NCBI GenBank assembly: GCA_023392285.1
Contig: JAEVZK010000146.1
Location: forward strand, 1 to 32,930
Source of the DNA: Armatimonadota bacterium
GTDB lineage: Bacteria > Armatimonadota > Fimbriimonadia > Fimbriimonadales > Fimbriimonadaceae
Direction of reading: 5' to 3'
DNA: 32,930 nt
The position numbers were made by a program, and so were the translations under genes. How positions within the stretch are numbered: the stretch's first letter is position 1; each line of letters opens with the position of its first letter. The notes under the pieces are model-generated. The model was not told where the DNA came from, made no database searches, and worked only from the letters and a program-made list of their open reading frames with translations. This document shows, piece by piece, positions 23,786-31,372 of this stretch.

Positions 23786-24117
23786 TATTCTCTCTCCAAG
23801 TCGTCTTCTCTAACGAGGAGCACGAAGTTCGCCGTGAAATTCAGCTCTTCGGAACTCATCTGCTTCTTCGCTTCTTCGCTAATGGATTCCAGAAAGTTCT
23901 TCCTCATGCGCTCGATCGCCCGCTGATGAACTTCCTCCGTGACGTCGCTCATCTTGCTCGGATCGACTCGAACCGCCACTTCATCCTTGCCGTACACGTT
24001 CTGGACGGTGCCGGTCAGATTCGCCATATGTTCGAAGTATCGATTCTGCTTCCGATCTTCATCGGTCACCTTCCGGTCAACGATCTTCACCCGATCGCCG
24101 GTTTTCACTTTGGACAT
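23785..24117 (-). CDS. Small conserved-looking protein coupled to yajQ
   Basis: This 110 aa acidic protein is not recognised by name. It opens with a KOW/SH3-like stretch (KTGDRVKIVDRKV, then LTGTVQNVYGKDEVAVRVD at about 36-54). A helical, charged region follows (IERMRKNFLESISEEAKKQMSSEE), then a final strand NFVLLV. The frame is open to 24291, but the ATG at 24117 is chosen because a TAAACT hexamer lies 7 nt before it and the domain starts there. The SH3-like start suggests RNA or nucleic acid contact; that is inference. Confidence 0.75.
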   Translation of the reverse strand: MSKVKTGDRVKIVDRKVTDEDRKQNRYFEHMANLTGTVQNVYGKDEVAVRVDPSKMSDVTEEVHQRAIERMRKNFLESISEEAKKQMSSEELNFTANFVLLVREDDLERE

Positions 24118-24124
24118 TCCGTCC

Positions 24125-24130
24125 AGTTTA
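24125..24130 (-). promoter_or_regulatory. -10-like TAAACT, leaderless promoter of the small-protein/yajQ pair
   Basis: On the minus strand TAAACT ends 7 nt before the ATG at 24117. It lies in the short gap after the DinB-like gene stop, which would let this pair be transcribed on its own. Confidence 0.5.
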
Positions 24131-24145
24131 CCGGCACCATTGACC

Positions 24146-24634
24146 CTAGTTATCCTCTGTCTGGTGGCCGAAGATGTGGCGAGCCGAATAGATTTGACCC
24201 GTGTGATAGGCGACGTGAAACACCTGATACTGCATGAGATTGCCCCAAGTCTCCCAATTCGCAACGGGATCGTCTGCATTGCGGCCTTCAAGGGTCGCCT
24301 TCACTTCACGATGCACGCGCTGAACCTCTTCCCAAACTGCCGAGGCGTTCATGTCGAGAACCACTGCGGGCTGCTCGATGCAGACGCTGTAATAGCGAAA
24401 GGCACTGTCGACGAGGGGGCTCTGCACCGAAAGCTGACTTAGGTCGCACCGATAGTCTTGCCCCACAATCCAGACCGTTTGAGCAAACGCGATGTGCCCA
24501 GCGACCTCACCAATGCTGAGAAGCCGAGGATGCGGACGAAGCCACAGATCATCGTCCGGTACGCCATCGAGCGCAATTCCCAACTCCCTATGGCCCTCGT
24601 CCCAGGCTTCAATTAAAGTAGTCAGAGTCGACAT
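24146..24634 (-). CDS. DinB/YfiT-like four-helix bundle protein
   Basis: This 162 aa protein has the DinB-superfamily metal triad: His47 in EVAGHIAFAQ, and His140 and His144 in FHVAYHTGQIYSARH. Such proteins are metal-binding helical bundles; many serve as thiol-dependent transferases or detoxification enzymes (for example with bacillithiol or mycothiol), others are unassigned. Length is typical. A TAAACT hexamer lies 7 nt before the ATG, with no Shine-Dalgarno. Confidence 0.88.
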   Translation of the reverse strand: MSTLTTLIEAWDEGHRELGIALDGVPDDDLWLRPHPRLLSIGEVAGHIAFAQTVWIVGQDYRCDLSQLSVQSPLVDSAFRYYSVCIEQPAVVLDMNASAVWEEVQRVHREVKATLEGRNADDPVANWETWGNLMQYQVFHVAYHTGQIYSARHIFGHQTEDN

Positions 24635-24641
24635 AGTTGCG

Positions 24642-24647
24642 AGTTTA
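24642..24647 (-). promoter_or_regulatory. -10-like TAAACT, leaderless promoter of the DinB-like gene
   Basis: On the minus strand TAAACT ends 7 nt before the ATG at 24634, the same hexamer and the same distance as at the gene starting at 24117. It lies in the 35-nt gap after the preceding gene. Confidence 0.5.
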
Positions 24648-24669
24648 GCCCTTCAGTTCCGGCCCTCGC

Positions 24670-25563
24670 TTATGCAGAGGTTTCGATTGAGAGGCCTCTT
24701 GAAGACAAGGTCAAAGGCGCAGCGATTTGGGCAGACGATGGGCTCCGCTCCGCATGATACTCGTCCAGCAACTTACGATCGACGGTTCTACCTCGGCGAT
24801 ACAACGCGTAGGCAAGCAATCCTATGCATATCCCTACATAGGCGTTCCAGCCTGAGGCTACGATGGATAGAGCCGTTAATCCAGCGCAAAGGATCCCGAG
24901 GGAAAAAACACCACTCAGCCTTCTTGTCATCACGTCGCCCAAGCTGGGACCCATGGGCGGCAAGACCGCACGTCCCGTTAACTTCCCGGAGTGCCAAGCC
25001 TCTAAGATCGATGTTGCTGCATTGCGGCCAGACACTCTTTTCAACTTGAGTGAAACGACATAGTCTCCCTTTTCGGTAGGGAATGTAAACGAAAACTTCT
25101 TCTCAGGGGCATAGAACTCCGCCTGTTCGATTTCCGGTAATTTGCTCAGTAATTGATTGGGAATCGCAAACTCACAAGTATCGCCAACGAATTTGAGCAT
25201 GCCGTCTGCCGCCCACAGTTCTCCTTGGTCACTGCCTATGAATTTGCCGCCCACCTCAAATTTGACAGAAGCGTCAGTTCCATGGACAAAATCGTAACGG
25301 TCCTTCTCGGAAAGATGCTCCTTCTTTCGAAGTGCAAAAGGAGCTATTTGGCCGACAAACTGCAATAGAAAAACGTAACTGGGACCATGGGTCCAACGCG
25401 CCGTTAAACCAACCAAGAGCAGCAAAATGATCGCGCAACACAACAGGAGCTTGCGTTCTCGCGATAGCTTGCGCCAACGTTCAACCAAGTGCTCAGGCAG
25501 GCGAGTCGAACTAAACGTTTCGACCCATCCCTCTTGACACGGTTCTCCGAGCGCGTCTGGCAC
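24670..25563 (-). CDS. Hypothetical membrane protein
   Basis: This 297 aa protein is not recognised. A basic stretch leads into one membrane helix (about residues 38-56). A soluble domain follows at about 80-210, rich in beta-type sequence (VKFEVGGKFIGSDQGELW, FSFTFPTEKGDYVVSLKLKRV). A pair of helices lies at about 217-258, with an S/A-rich tail. The GTG start at 25563 is supported by TAAATT 6 nt upstream. Its base composition appears more AT-rich than the neighbouring genes, which could mean recent acquisition. Confidence 0.72.
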   Translation of the reverse strand: MPDALGEPCQEGWVETFSSTRLPEHLVERWRKLSRERKLLLCCAIILLLLVGLTARWTHGPSYVFLLQFVGQIAPFALRKKEHLSEKDRYDFVHGTDASVKFEVGGKFIGSDQGELWAADGMLKFVGDTCEFAIPNQLLSKLPEIEQAEFYAPEKKFSFTFPTEKGDYVVSLKLKRVSGRNAATSILEAWHSGKLTGRAVLPPMGPSLGDVMTRRLSGVFSLGILCAGLTALSIVASGWNAYVGICIGLLAYALYRRGRTVDRKLLDEYHAERSPSSAQIAAPLTLSSRGLSIETSA

Positions 25564-25569
25564 AAAAGT

Positions 25570-25575
25570 AATTTA
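25570..25575 (-). promoter_or_regulatory. -10-like TAAATT, leaderless promoter of the hypothetical membrane protein gene
   Basis: On the minus strand TAAATT, preceded directly by TG, ends exactly 6 nt before the GTG start at 25563. No Shine-Dalgarno is present. Confidence 0.5.
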
Positions 25576-25718
25576 CAACAAAAGAGTTGCGGGGCTCTCC
25601 TTGGAACATCGGCCTGCCGGATCTAACTCTTTCGGGGGCCAATCGGTGCCGTCTCAGCGAGTTGAAGAGAGAAACCTTTGCAGGAAATCATCAACAACTC
25701 GCCAAAGAACGGGAGTCC

Positions 25719-26699
25719 CTACTTCTTCTTCGTAGCGACCGGGCCCTGAGGTGGATTAACCGAATAGATTTCCATATTGTCGTCCACGCCAGCAGAGAGA
25801 AGATACTTGCCGTCGGCGGTAAAGGCAATGGGAGCGCCAATCGAGCTCTCGTCGTCCAATTGAGCCACCTTCTGCAAAGTCTTGCAGTCGTAAACCCTTA
25901 CTGTGCGGTCGGTCGAACTCGTTGCGACGTACTTGCCGTTCGGCGAAAAGGCGACATGCACCACCCAATCGGTGTCCCCCTTCAGCAGGCCGATCCGCTT
26001 AAAGGTCTTCATATCCCAGAGGATGCCGAAGTTGTCGTTTCCGGCGGTGGAAGCTTTGGTTCCATCCGGACTCCAGCAGGTGTCGAGCATCCCATGAAGC
26101 TGAGCGTACGGACTCGTGTAGGTGATGAACTGCTGCAGCTTTGCGCCGGCCGGGGTCATCAAATAGGTACGGCCCCCGCCGCCCAAGCTCCCCACCAGGA
26201 GAAGGTCCCGAAGCGGATGGAACGTCGCACCGTACAGGTTGATGCCATTGCCGAGAATCTGCCCAGCCTTTTTCCCGTTGGAAACGTTCCAAATATTGAC
26301 GACGTCATCTTTGCCCGTGCTTGCCAAGAGCGTCCGAGTATGGTTGAAGCTGAGCTTGCCGATGCCTCGGATATGGCCGATGATCGTGCGAGTCTTCTGG
26401 CCGGAAGCAATGTTCCAAATAAAAATTCTCGCGGACTCGTCCCCGCTCGCCAAGAATGTCCCATCGTCGCTGTACGCGATGGCATAAGCTGGCTGCGGAT
26501 GTCCCTTAAAAGTCTTGTAGAGTTTGCGTCCGTTCGCATCCATAATTCGGACGTCGTTGCCTTCGATGGAGACGGCGAACTTAGAGCCCGTGGGGGCGGC
26601 CGCATAGGCGAGCGGCTTGATGCCGATTCCCTTTCCTGCAAGTTTGAGCGTGAGCCCTGACTGGAATCCAACGGCAAGAGCCGCGGCAGTTAAAATCAT
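25719..26699 (-). CDS. WD40 repeat protein, probably exported
   Basis: This 326 aa protein has an N-terminal hydrophobic stretch that may be a signal sequence. It then consists of WD40-type beta-propeller blades with repeated patterns such as AYSDDGTFLASGDESARIFIW, RTLLASTGKDDVVNIW and SPNGKYVATSSTDRTVRVY. About six to seven blades fit the length. WD40 propellers are protein-binding scaffolds; the partner is unknown. GGGAGGAA is the ribosome site, about 10 nt before the ATG. It is transcribed divergently from the GH2 gene. Confidence 0.88.
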   Translation of the reverse strand: MILTAAALAVGFQSGLTLKLAGKGIGIKPLAYAAAPTGSKFAVSIEGNDVRIMDANGRKLYKTFKGHPQPAYAIAYSDDGTFLASGDESARIFIWNIASGQKTRTIIGHIRGIGKLSFNHTRTLLASTGKDDVVNIWNVSNGKKAGQILGNGINLYGATFHPLRDLLLVGSLGGGGRTYLMTPAGAKLQQFITYTSPYAQLHGMLDTCWSPDGTKASTAGNDNFGILWDMKTFKRIGLLKGDTDWVVHVAFSPNGKYVATSSTDRTVRVYDCKTLQKVAQLDDESSIGAPIAFTADGKYLLSAGVDDNMEIYSVNPPQGPVATKKK

Positions 26700-26752
26700 C
26701 TGTTCTTTGTTCCTCCCTGAACGATAGTGGGTTTCACCTTAATCGCTACTAG

Positions 26753-26758
26753 TATAGT
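26753..26758 (+). promoter_or_regulatory. Possible -10 (TATAGT) in the WD40/GH2 divergent region
   Basis: TATAGT reads as a -10 toward the GH2 gene, and its complement TATACT reads as one toward the WD40 gene. The near-palindrome ACTAGTATAGT could serve both directions. Neither direction shows a good -35. Confidence 0.3.
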
Positions 26759-26823
26759 GTCTCTAGACGCCAGATATTGGACGCGCGAAGCACTTGGCGT
26801 GTGCAAGAATCGGTCTGTATCGC

Positions 26824-29040
26824 ATGAATCAAGCTCACCGTTTACTTGTGGAGAACTGGTCGGTCGACTATGGAGAGGGTCCGGAGCCATGTGTTGTCCC
26901 CCATAGTTGGAATCAGGACGTTTCGGTTGAATTTGAGGGACCCGTCCTTTATTCAACAACGCTAGAAGTCCCTCGCCAACCCCTCGTCTTGCGGTTCTAC
27001 GGCGTCAGCTATCAAGCGAGGGTGTTCATCAACGGGGACCGGGTCTTGGTCCATCGCGGCATATGGGATTCGTTCGATGTCGATCTCGGGCCGTATGGCG
27101 GCTCCCGAATCGAGGTGCGGGTGGAAGTGATCAAGAACGGTGGCGATTCCTTTCCCGTCCGAGACGTCGCGAGCGGCTTTTTGCCGTATGTTTTTCAAAC
27201 GTTCGGTGGCATTTACCGCGAGGTAGAAATGCTTCCGAAGGAGCAGGCTTCATATCCCGCTGCCGTATCTCGCGTGAAGGTGAACGGCGGCCGGATCTCG
27301 GTGGACGGACGGCCCTCTTACATTCGCGGCATCCTCCATTGGGGTTGGTACCCGGAACTTGGGCATCCCAATCCTACTGAGGAAGTGATTCGAACCGAGG
27401 TGCGCGCAATCAAGGCACGTGGGTTCAATCTGGTGAAGTTTTGCCTGTGGGTGCCGCCGCACCGGTATTTGAAGATTCTGCGCGAAGAAGAGATGGAAGC
27501 TTGGCTAGAGCTTCCCCTTTGGCAGCCGAGCGGCGAGGCTCATGCGCTCACCGGCATCGCCGACGAGCTCGAACAAATCGTTCGGCAATATCGACAGCAC
27601 GAGAATATTATTTGCTGGACAGTAGGTTGCGAACTGAACTCAGACACGACTGCCGATTTCAGGCGGACCCTTCTTCAGATCGTGCGTAATCTCTCTGGCT
27701 GTCCCCTGGTGAAAGATAACTCAGGCGGAGCGGAAATGTACGGCGGCGACTTGCGAGAATTTGGCACCGTCGATGATTTTCACCCTTACTGCGATCTGCC
27801 CTTCTATCCTGGCGTGCTCGATTCGCTGCTGCCCGGACCCCGACCCAAGCGTCCGATGCTGCTGGGCGAATTCAACGACAGCGACGTTCATCGCGATCTT
27901 GCCCGAATCGGCGACGAGATGCCATTTTGGGCCAGCTCGATGCGAGAACTGAACGCGAAGGGCGTTCGTTGGCAGTACGATCTCCCCAGCCTCGTCACGC
28001 AAAATCGGTTTGCCACCGAGCCCCGGAAGAACCGCCACCGCTCGCTGATGGAGTCGTCGAGAGAGAAGTCGCTGTTCATTCGGAAGACCGTTCAGGAGTT
28101 GGTCCGATCCCACGAGGCGATCTCTGGATATGTGATTACCGGGCTGCGCGACACCCCGATCAGCAGCTCGGGATTTCTCGACGATTGGGGCGCGCCTCGC
28201 TTTTCCGCGGAGGAGTGCGAAAGCTGGAACGGCTCGACAGCGCTGTTTCGGATTCCTTCGCGCCGTCCGCCTTGGATCAACGGGGGAAACCGAGCCGGCT
28301 ACGTCGATCTGTCCAATTTCTTTGCCGGTCAGGTGTTCTTCCGCATCGGTGTCCACACAACGGTCGGCGAGCGTGCGGGCCTTCTGTGGACCCTTCGGAA
28401 CGAGATGGGCGAAGTGGTGGTTCGGGGAGGCGAAGATGAAGTTTCAGTGCCGCCGCTCGTGTCCATCGAGCTGGCGCAAGTCTCAATCGACCTCAAGCCG
28501 GGCACCTATGAGCTTTTCTGCGAATTCGGCGAAAACAAGAACCGCTGGCGGATCAACGTCTTCGAGCCCTGGACCGAAAATGACCTGTCCGGCTGGGGAG
28601 TTTCCGATTCTGCGAGACTTCTGGAAAGCCTAAAATTAGAGGGCGACCAAGCTTGGCTGCGGACTTCGCCAGCGCCCGAAGCTGAAGGGCCGGGAATTGT
28701 GCTTCTCACCGACGAGGGAACCTTGCCCTCGCCATTCTGGAGAGAATCTGCGTACGAATTCAGCGATGGAGCCTTTGGGCTCGCGGATCGGTGGGAGCGG
28801 CTCCTGCCGATCAGCGGAGACCGAGTGATCGATCCGAGTCAGCTTTCCGGCCCTTTTGAGACGATTATCAATCGGATCGACGCGCGGACCTACGAAGAGT
28901 ATCCGGTTCTGGTCAAGACAGGAGATACCTACGTGACGACGCTTCGCCCTCAAGGTGGTTTGGGAGATCAGCCTTATGGAGTTCTTCGAAATCCGAGCGG
29001 TGCGGAACTGCTCAGAGATCTGGCGCGATCGCTCCATTAG
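26824..29040 (+). CDS. Atypical glycoside hydrolase family 2 protein
   Basis: This 738 aa protein resembles GH2 beta-glycosidases. The N-terminal jelly roll (residues 1 to about 134) ends in FQTFGGIYREVEML. The TIM barrel starts at about 158 (ISVDGRPSYIRGILHWGWYPE). Only about 25 residues separate them, so the Ig-like domain usual in GH2 seems absent. Glu270 (VGCELNSD) is the expected acid/base and Glu349 (LLGEFND) the nucleophile. The Asn that normally precedes the acid/base in clan GH-A is Cys269. The last 350 or so residues are beta-rich and unrecognised. No signal peptide is visible. I chose the ATG at 26824; a TTG at 26794 is in frame. The 3' end overlaps the convergent gene by 29 nt. 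Confidence 0.82.
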   Translation: MNQAHRLLVENWSVDYGEGPEPCVVPHSWNQDVSVEFEGPVLYSTTLEVPRQPLVLRFYGVSYQARVFINGDRVLVHRGIWDSFDVDLGPYGGSRIEVRVEVIKNGGDSFPVRDVASGFLPYVFQTFGGIYREVEMLPKEQASYPAAVSRVKVNGGRISVDGRPSYIRGILHWGWYPELGHPNPTEEVIRTEVRAIKARGFNLVKFCLWVPPHRYLKILREEEMEAWLELPLWQPSGEAHALTGIADELEQIVRQYRQHENIICWTVGCELNSDTTADFRRTLLQIVRNLSGCPLVKDNSGGAEMYGGDLREFGTVDDFHPYCDLPFYPGVLDSLLPGPRPKRPMLLGEFNDSDVHRDLARIGDEMPFWASSMRELNAKGVRWQYDLPSLVTQNRFATEPRKNRHRSLMESSREKSLFIRKTVQELVRSHEAISGYVITGLRDTPISSSGFLDDWGAPRFSAEECESWNGSTALFRIPSRRPPWINGGNRAGYVDLSNFFAGQVFFRIGVHTTVGERAGLLWTLRNEMGEVVVRGGEDEVSVPPLVSIELAQVSIDLKPGTYELFCEFGENKNRWRINVFEPWTENDLSGWGVSDSARLLESLKLEGDQAWLRTSPAPEAEGPGIVLLTDEGTLPSPFWRESAYEFSDGAFGLADRWERLLPISGDRVIDPSQLSGPFETIINRIDARTYEEYPVLVKTGDTYVTTLRPQGGLGDQPYGVLRNPSGAELLRDLARSLH

Positions 29041-29566
29041 GATCACCCGCCGATGCTTTTGGGCCAGCAATCTCCATCACCCGGTGCCAAATATCCTCCG
29101 GGGGCAGGTCGACCACGTGCAGGGGAATCACAATGGGAGCGCCGAAAAGTGCCTGCTGTAACTTCATGAGCCAAGCCACACCCTCTTCCTGGTTCTCAAT
29201 GAACTGATTTACGTCCCCTGGCAAAATGCACAACTGGCGAAACCAGCTCGGACCGGTGAGCCAAACGCTCGACGTCTCCACCCATTTGGAACGTCCCGTG
29301 CGCGCGAGAGAAATATTGTCGAAGATTCCATGCTCGTCGATGATGAGGGCTGGTTCTTCGTTGGTAGCTCGGCGAAAAGCGAGAAAACCGCAGCATCCGC
29401 ACGCGACCGCCAAAATCACCGAAATGGGCAGGATGATTACCTGGCTAAGACCCCCGATCCGCAGGGCAGTGCCCGCCAAAAGAAGCCAAATGAGGGCAGC
29501 GACGGTGCATCCTAGCCCGGTACCGATCAGGTTGCGTCGTTGTATTGGTATAGCTTTTTTCGGCAT
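29012..29566 (-). CDS. STM3941-like membrane protein
   Basis: This 184 aa protein has two membrane helices (about residues 13-33 and 40-62). A soluble domain follows with the STM3941-type pattern PALIIDEHGIFDNIS and then a Trp-containing strand (SKWVETSSVWL), suggestive of a PH-like fold. Function unknown. I chose the ATG at 29566 because GGGAG lies just before it; the frame is open nine codons further. Its 3' end overlaps the GH2 gene. Confidence 0.78.
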   Translation of the reverse strand: MPKKAIPIQRRNLIGTGLGCTVAALIWLLLAGTALRIGGLSQVIILPISVILAVACGCCGFLAFRRATNEEPALIIDEHGIFDNISLARTGRSKWVETSSVWLTGPSWFRQLCILPGDVNQFIENQEEGVAWLMKLQQALFGAPIVIPLHVVDLPPEDIWHRVMEIAGPKASAGDPNGAIAPDL

Positions 29567-29790
29567 TCCTCTCCCTTCGTTACCGCCGGGCATCGTTAAT
29601 GTGACTGTTCCGCACTCCTCGATTGTTCAGGTGCGGTCCCGTGAAACCGAGTTATATTACTGGGTACTGAAGCCATAGAGTAAGCCAAGTTTTGCCTGAG
29701 CTATGCAAACTGGGTACAACGGACCACCTGACCAGAAGGGCTCAAGCCTGCCGATGCCGATTGTGCCAGGAGATTTGAACCGGCATATTG

Positions 29791-29796
29791 TAGAAT
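29791..29796 (+). promoter_or_regulatory. -10-like TAGAAT of the lipoprotein gene
   Basis: The context TTGTAGAATCGACC is nearly identical to TTGTAGAATGGACC before the clostripain-like gene. The hexamer ends 12 nt before the ATG at 29809, so the leader would be about 5 nt and has no Shine-Dalgarno. Confidence 0.5.
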
Positions 29797-29808
29797 CGAC
29801 CTCATATT

Positions 29809-30834
29809 ATGAAAGTTGCCATCGTTCTTTCCCTCACCGGCTTATCGCTTCTCGTCTTGGCTGGGTGCTCGGGCTCAGGCGGTGCGGTGGCTGGCAATCC
29901 ATTCTCGGGAGTGGTAAGCAAAGGTGCCGGAGTTTCCGGGATACCAGGAGATGCTTACAGCGCCGCCCTCTCATCGCGTGGCTCCGCACTGGCGTTTACG
30001 GCCTATGACAGCACGAATCCCGAGGTTTACAACGGAACCGAAACCGAATACACGGACAACATCGACGAAGAGGATCCCGAAGACATATTTGCAGACGGCT
30101 ACCCCACCCACGATTACGTGCGCCTTATCTACGATCAGACGATGTCCGATTCGGCGATCTATTACACCTCGAACGGCTATGTGGATCCGGAAGGCAACCA
30201 CTTCACGGGTGCTGGCCTTTCTCGGCTCACCGTAACGGGGACAATGTCCGCCGCGGTCGGTTTGCCTGATTCTGGCAGCTACCTCTGTGCGCTGATCCAA
30301 AACGGGCCTCTGTACGTTTATTCGGTATCAGCGAACCAAGCCACGATCGAACTTCGGAACCCGACGACCCTAGGCGTCACGGGCACCCGCAGCCTTGGAT
30401 CGGGATTCTCGTTCGACACCGCGATCGATATGGAAGCCGCCCCAGAATCATCGAACTCGAACGTGATTCTCTACACCCTGGGCCTGAAGGACGGGAAGGC
30501 TCGAGTAGCCAGAACCTCAATGGACTTCAGCGGTATCGCCACCAGCACTCAAGTGGAAGTTGTCCTTCCCACGAATGAACTACCAGTGAGCCTCGCCGTG
30601 GATGATCAGTTCTTCTATGTTGCCTATTCCAATGCGGTTGCACACACGTCTCACATCGACGTGTACTCGCGAGTCGGCGCGGCCTTTCTTACCTCGTTGG
30701 TGAATGAGGATTGCCAGGAGATCACGTCGATCGCTTCGATTCACAGCGGTGGGAACTACGCTGTTTATGCGGATGCGCGGGAAGCTATACCATCGAGCGG
30801 CGCGTCCGTGTCGGCCCTGTTCAAGTTCGAATGA
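29809..30834 (+). CDS. Putative lipoprotein of unknown function
   Basis: This 341 aa protein has a lipoprotein signal peptide with lipobox LAGC (Cys20), followed by a G/S-rich linker. The mature part is acidic and beta-rich, with an acidic patch EEDPEDIFAD at about 86-95. Short repeated strands such as LYVYSVSANQATIELRNPTT and FFYVAYSNAVAHTSHIDVYS suggest a beta-propeller-like surface protein. No family was recognised. It is probably anchored on the outside of a membrane. The NTF2-like gene follows after 61 nt. Confidence 0.78.
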   Translation: MKVAIVLSLTGLSLLVLAGCSGSGGAVAGNPFSGVVSKGAGVSGIPGDAYSAALSSRGSALAFTAYDSTNPEVYNGTETEYTDNIDEEDPEDIFADGYPTHDYVRLIYDQTMSDSAIYYTSNGYVDPEGNHFTGAGLSRLTVTGTMSAAVGLPDSGSYLCALIQNGPLYVYSVSANQATIELRNPTTLGVTGTRSLGSGFSFDTAIDMEAAPESSNSNVILYTLGLKDGKARVARTSMDFSGIATSTQVEVVLPTNELPVSLAVDDQFFYVAYSNAVAHTSHIDVYSRVGAAFLTSLVNEDCQEITSIASIHSGGNYAVYADAREAIPSSGASVSALFKFE

Positions 30835-30883
30835 TCGGACAAGTGCTCGGACACTTTCAGTCAAAGGGATAGAGAACTTCAAT

Positions 30884-30889
30884 TACAAT
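30884..30889 (+). promoter_or_regulatory. -10-like TACAAT, leaderless promoter of the NTF2-like gene
   Basis: TACAAT ends exactly 6 nt before the GTG at 30896. This arrangement supports the GTG as the true start, which also places a signal peptide at the N-terminus. Confidence 0.55.
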
Positions 30890-30895
30890 AAAGGT

Positions 30896-31372
30896 GTGAA
30901 GACAAAACTAGCTCTCAGCATATTAGTGCTTGCCGCCGCAGCCATTGCTGCCGCTCAGGCGGAAGATCCCGCACTTCGGCGCAGCGTGCAGGCGTTCTAC
31001 ACCCAAGGTGATCGGCTCGCCAGCGCTGGCGACTGGAAGTCCGTGCTTGGCATGTACTCGCCTAGTTTTGTAATGGTCGATAAACAAGGTGCGCAGACCG
31101 GCTATGCCGAATTCAAAAGCCATCTCCACTCCATGGAGGGTACGCGGGACATGAAATCGATCACTTCGGTCAAACAGGTCCAAGGCAACTCCCAAGAGGC
31201 GATGGCCTGGATTGAAATGACCTGGAATTTCAAGCTGAAGCAGGGCACCCGCTGGGTTGCGATGAAGAAAACCACTCGATGGACAGAAACTCTGAAAAGC
31301 ACAGGAAATGGCTGGAAGATCACCTATGCGCAGGAGCTTCCAACCAATGAGCCGTGGAATTTCGGAGGTTAA
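30896..31372 (+). CDS. Secreted NTF2-like (SnoaL/DUF4440-type) protein
   Basis: This 158 aa protein has a signal peptide (residues 1 to about 22, AAAQA-ED). The remainder fits a cone-shaped NTF2-like domain: a helical start (VQAFYTQGDRLASAGDWKSVLGMYSPSFVMVD), a middle SITSVKQVQGNSQEAMAWIEMTWNF and a final strand NGWKITYAQEL. Such folds bind small ligands or serve as enzymes; no catalytic residues can be assigned. The GTG start is preferred because the signal peptide begins there and a -10 lies 6 nt before it. Its TAA shares the palindrome TTAA with the stop of the convergent gene. Confidence 0.82.
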   Translation: MKTKLALSILVLAAAAIAAAQAEDPALRRSVQAFYTQGDRLASAGDWKSVLGMYSPSFVMVDKQGAQTGYAEFKSHLHSMEGTRDMKSITSVKQVQGNSQEAMAWIEMTWNFKLKQGTRWVAMKKTTRWTETLKSTGNGWKITYAQELPTNEPWNFGG

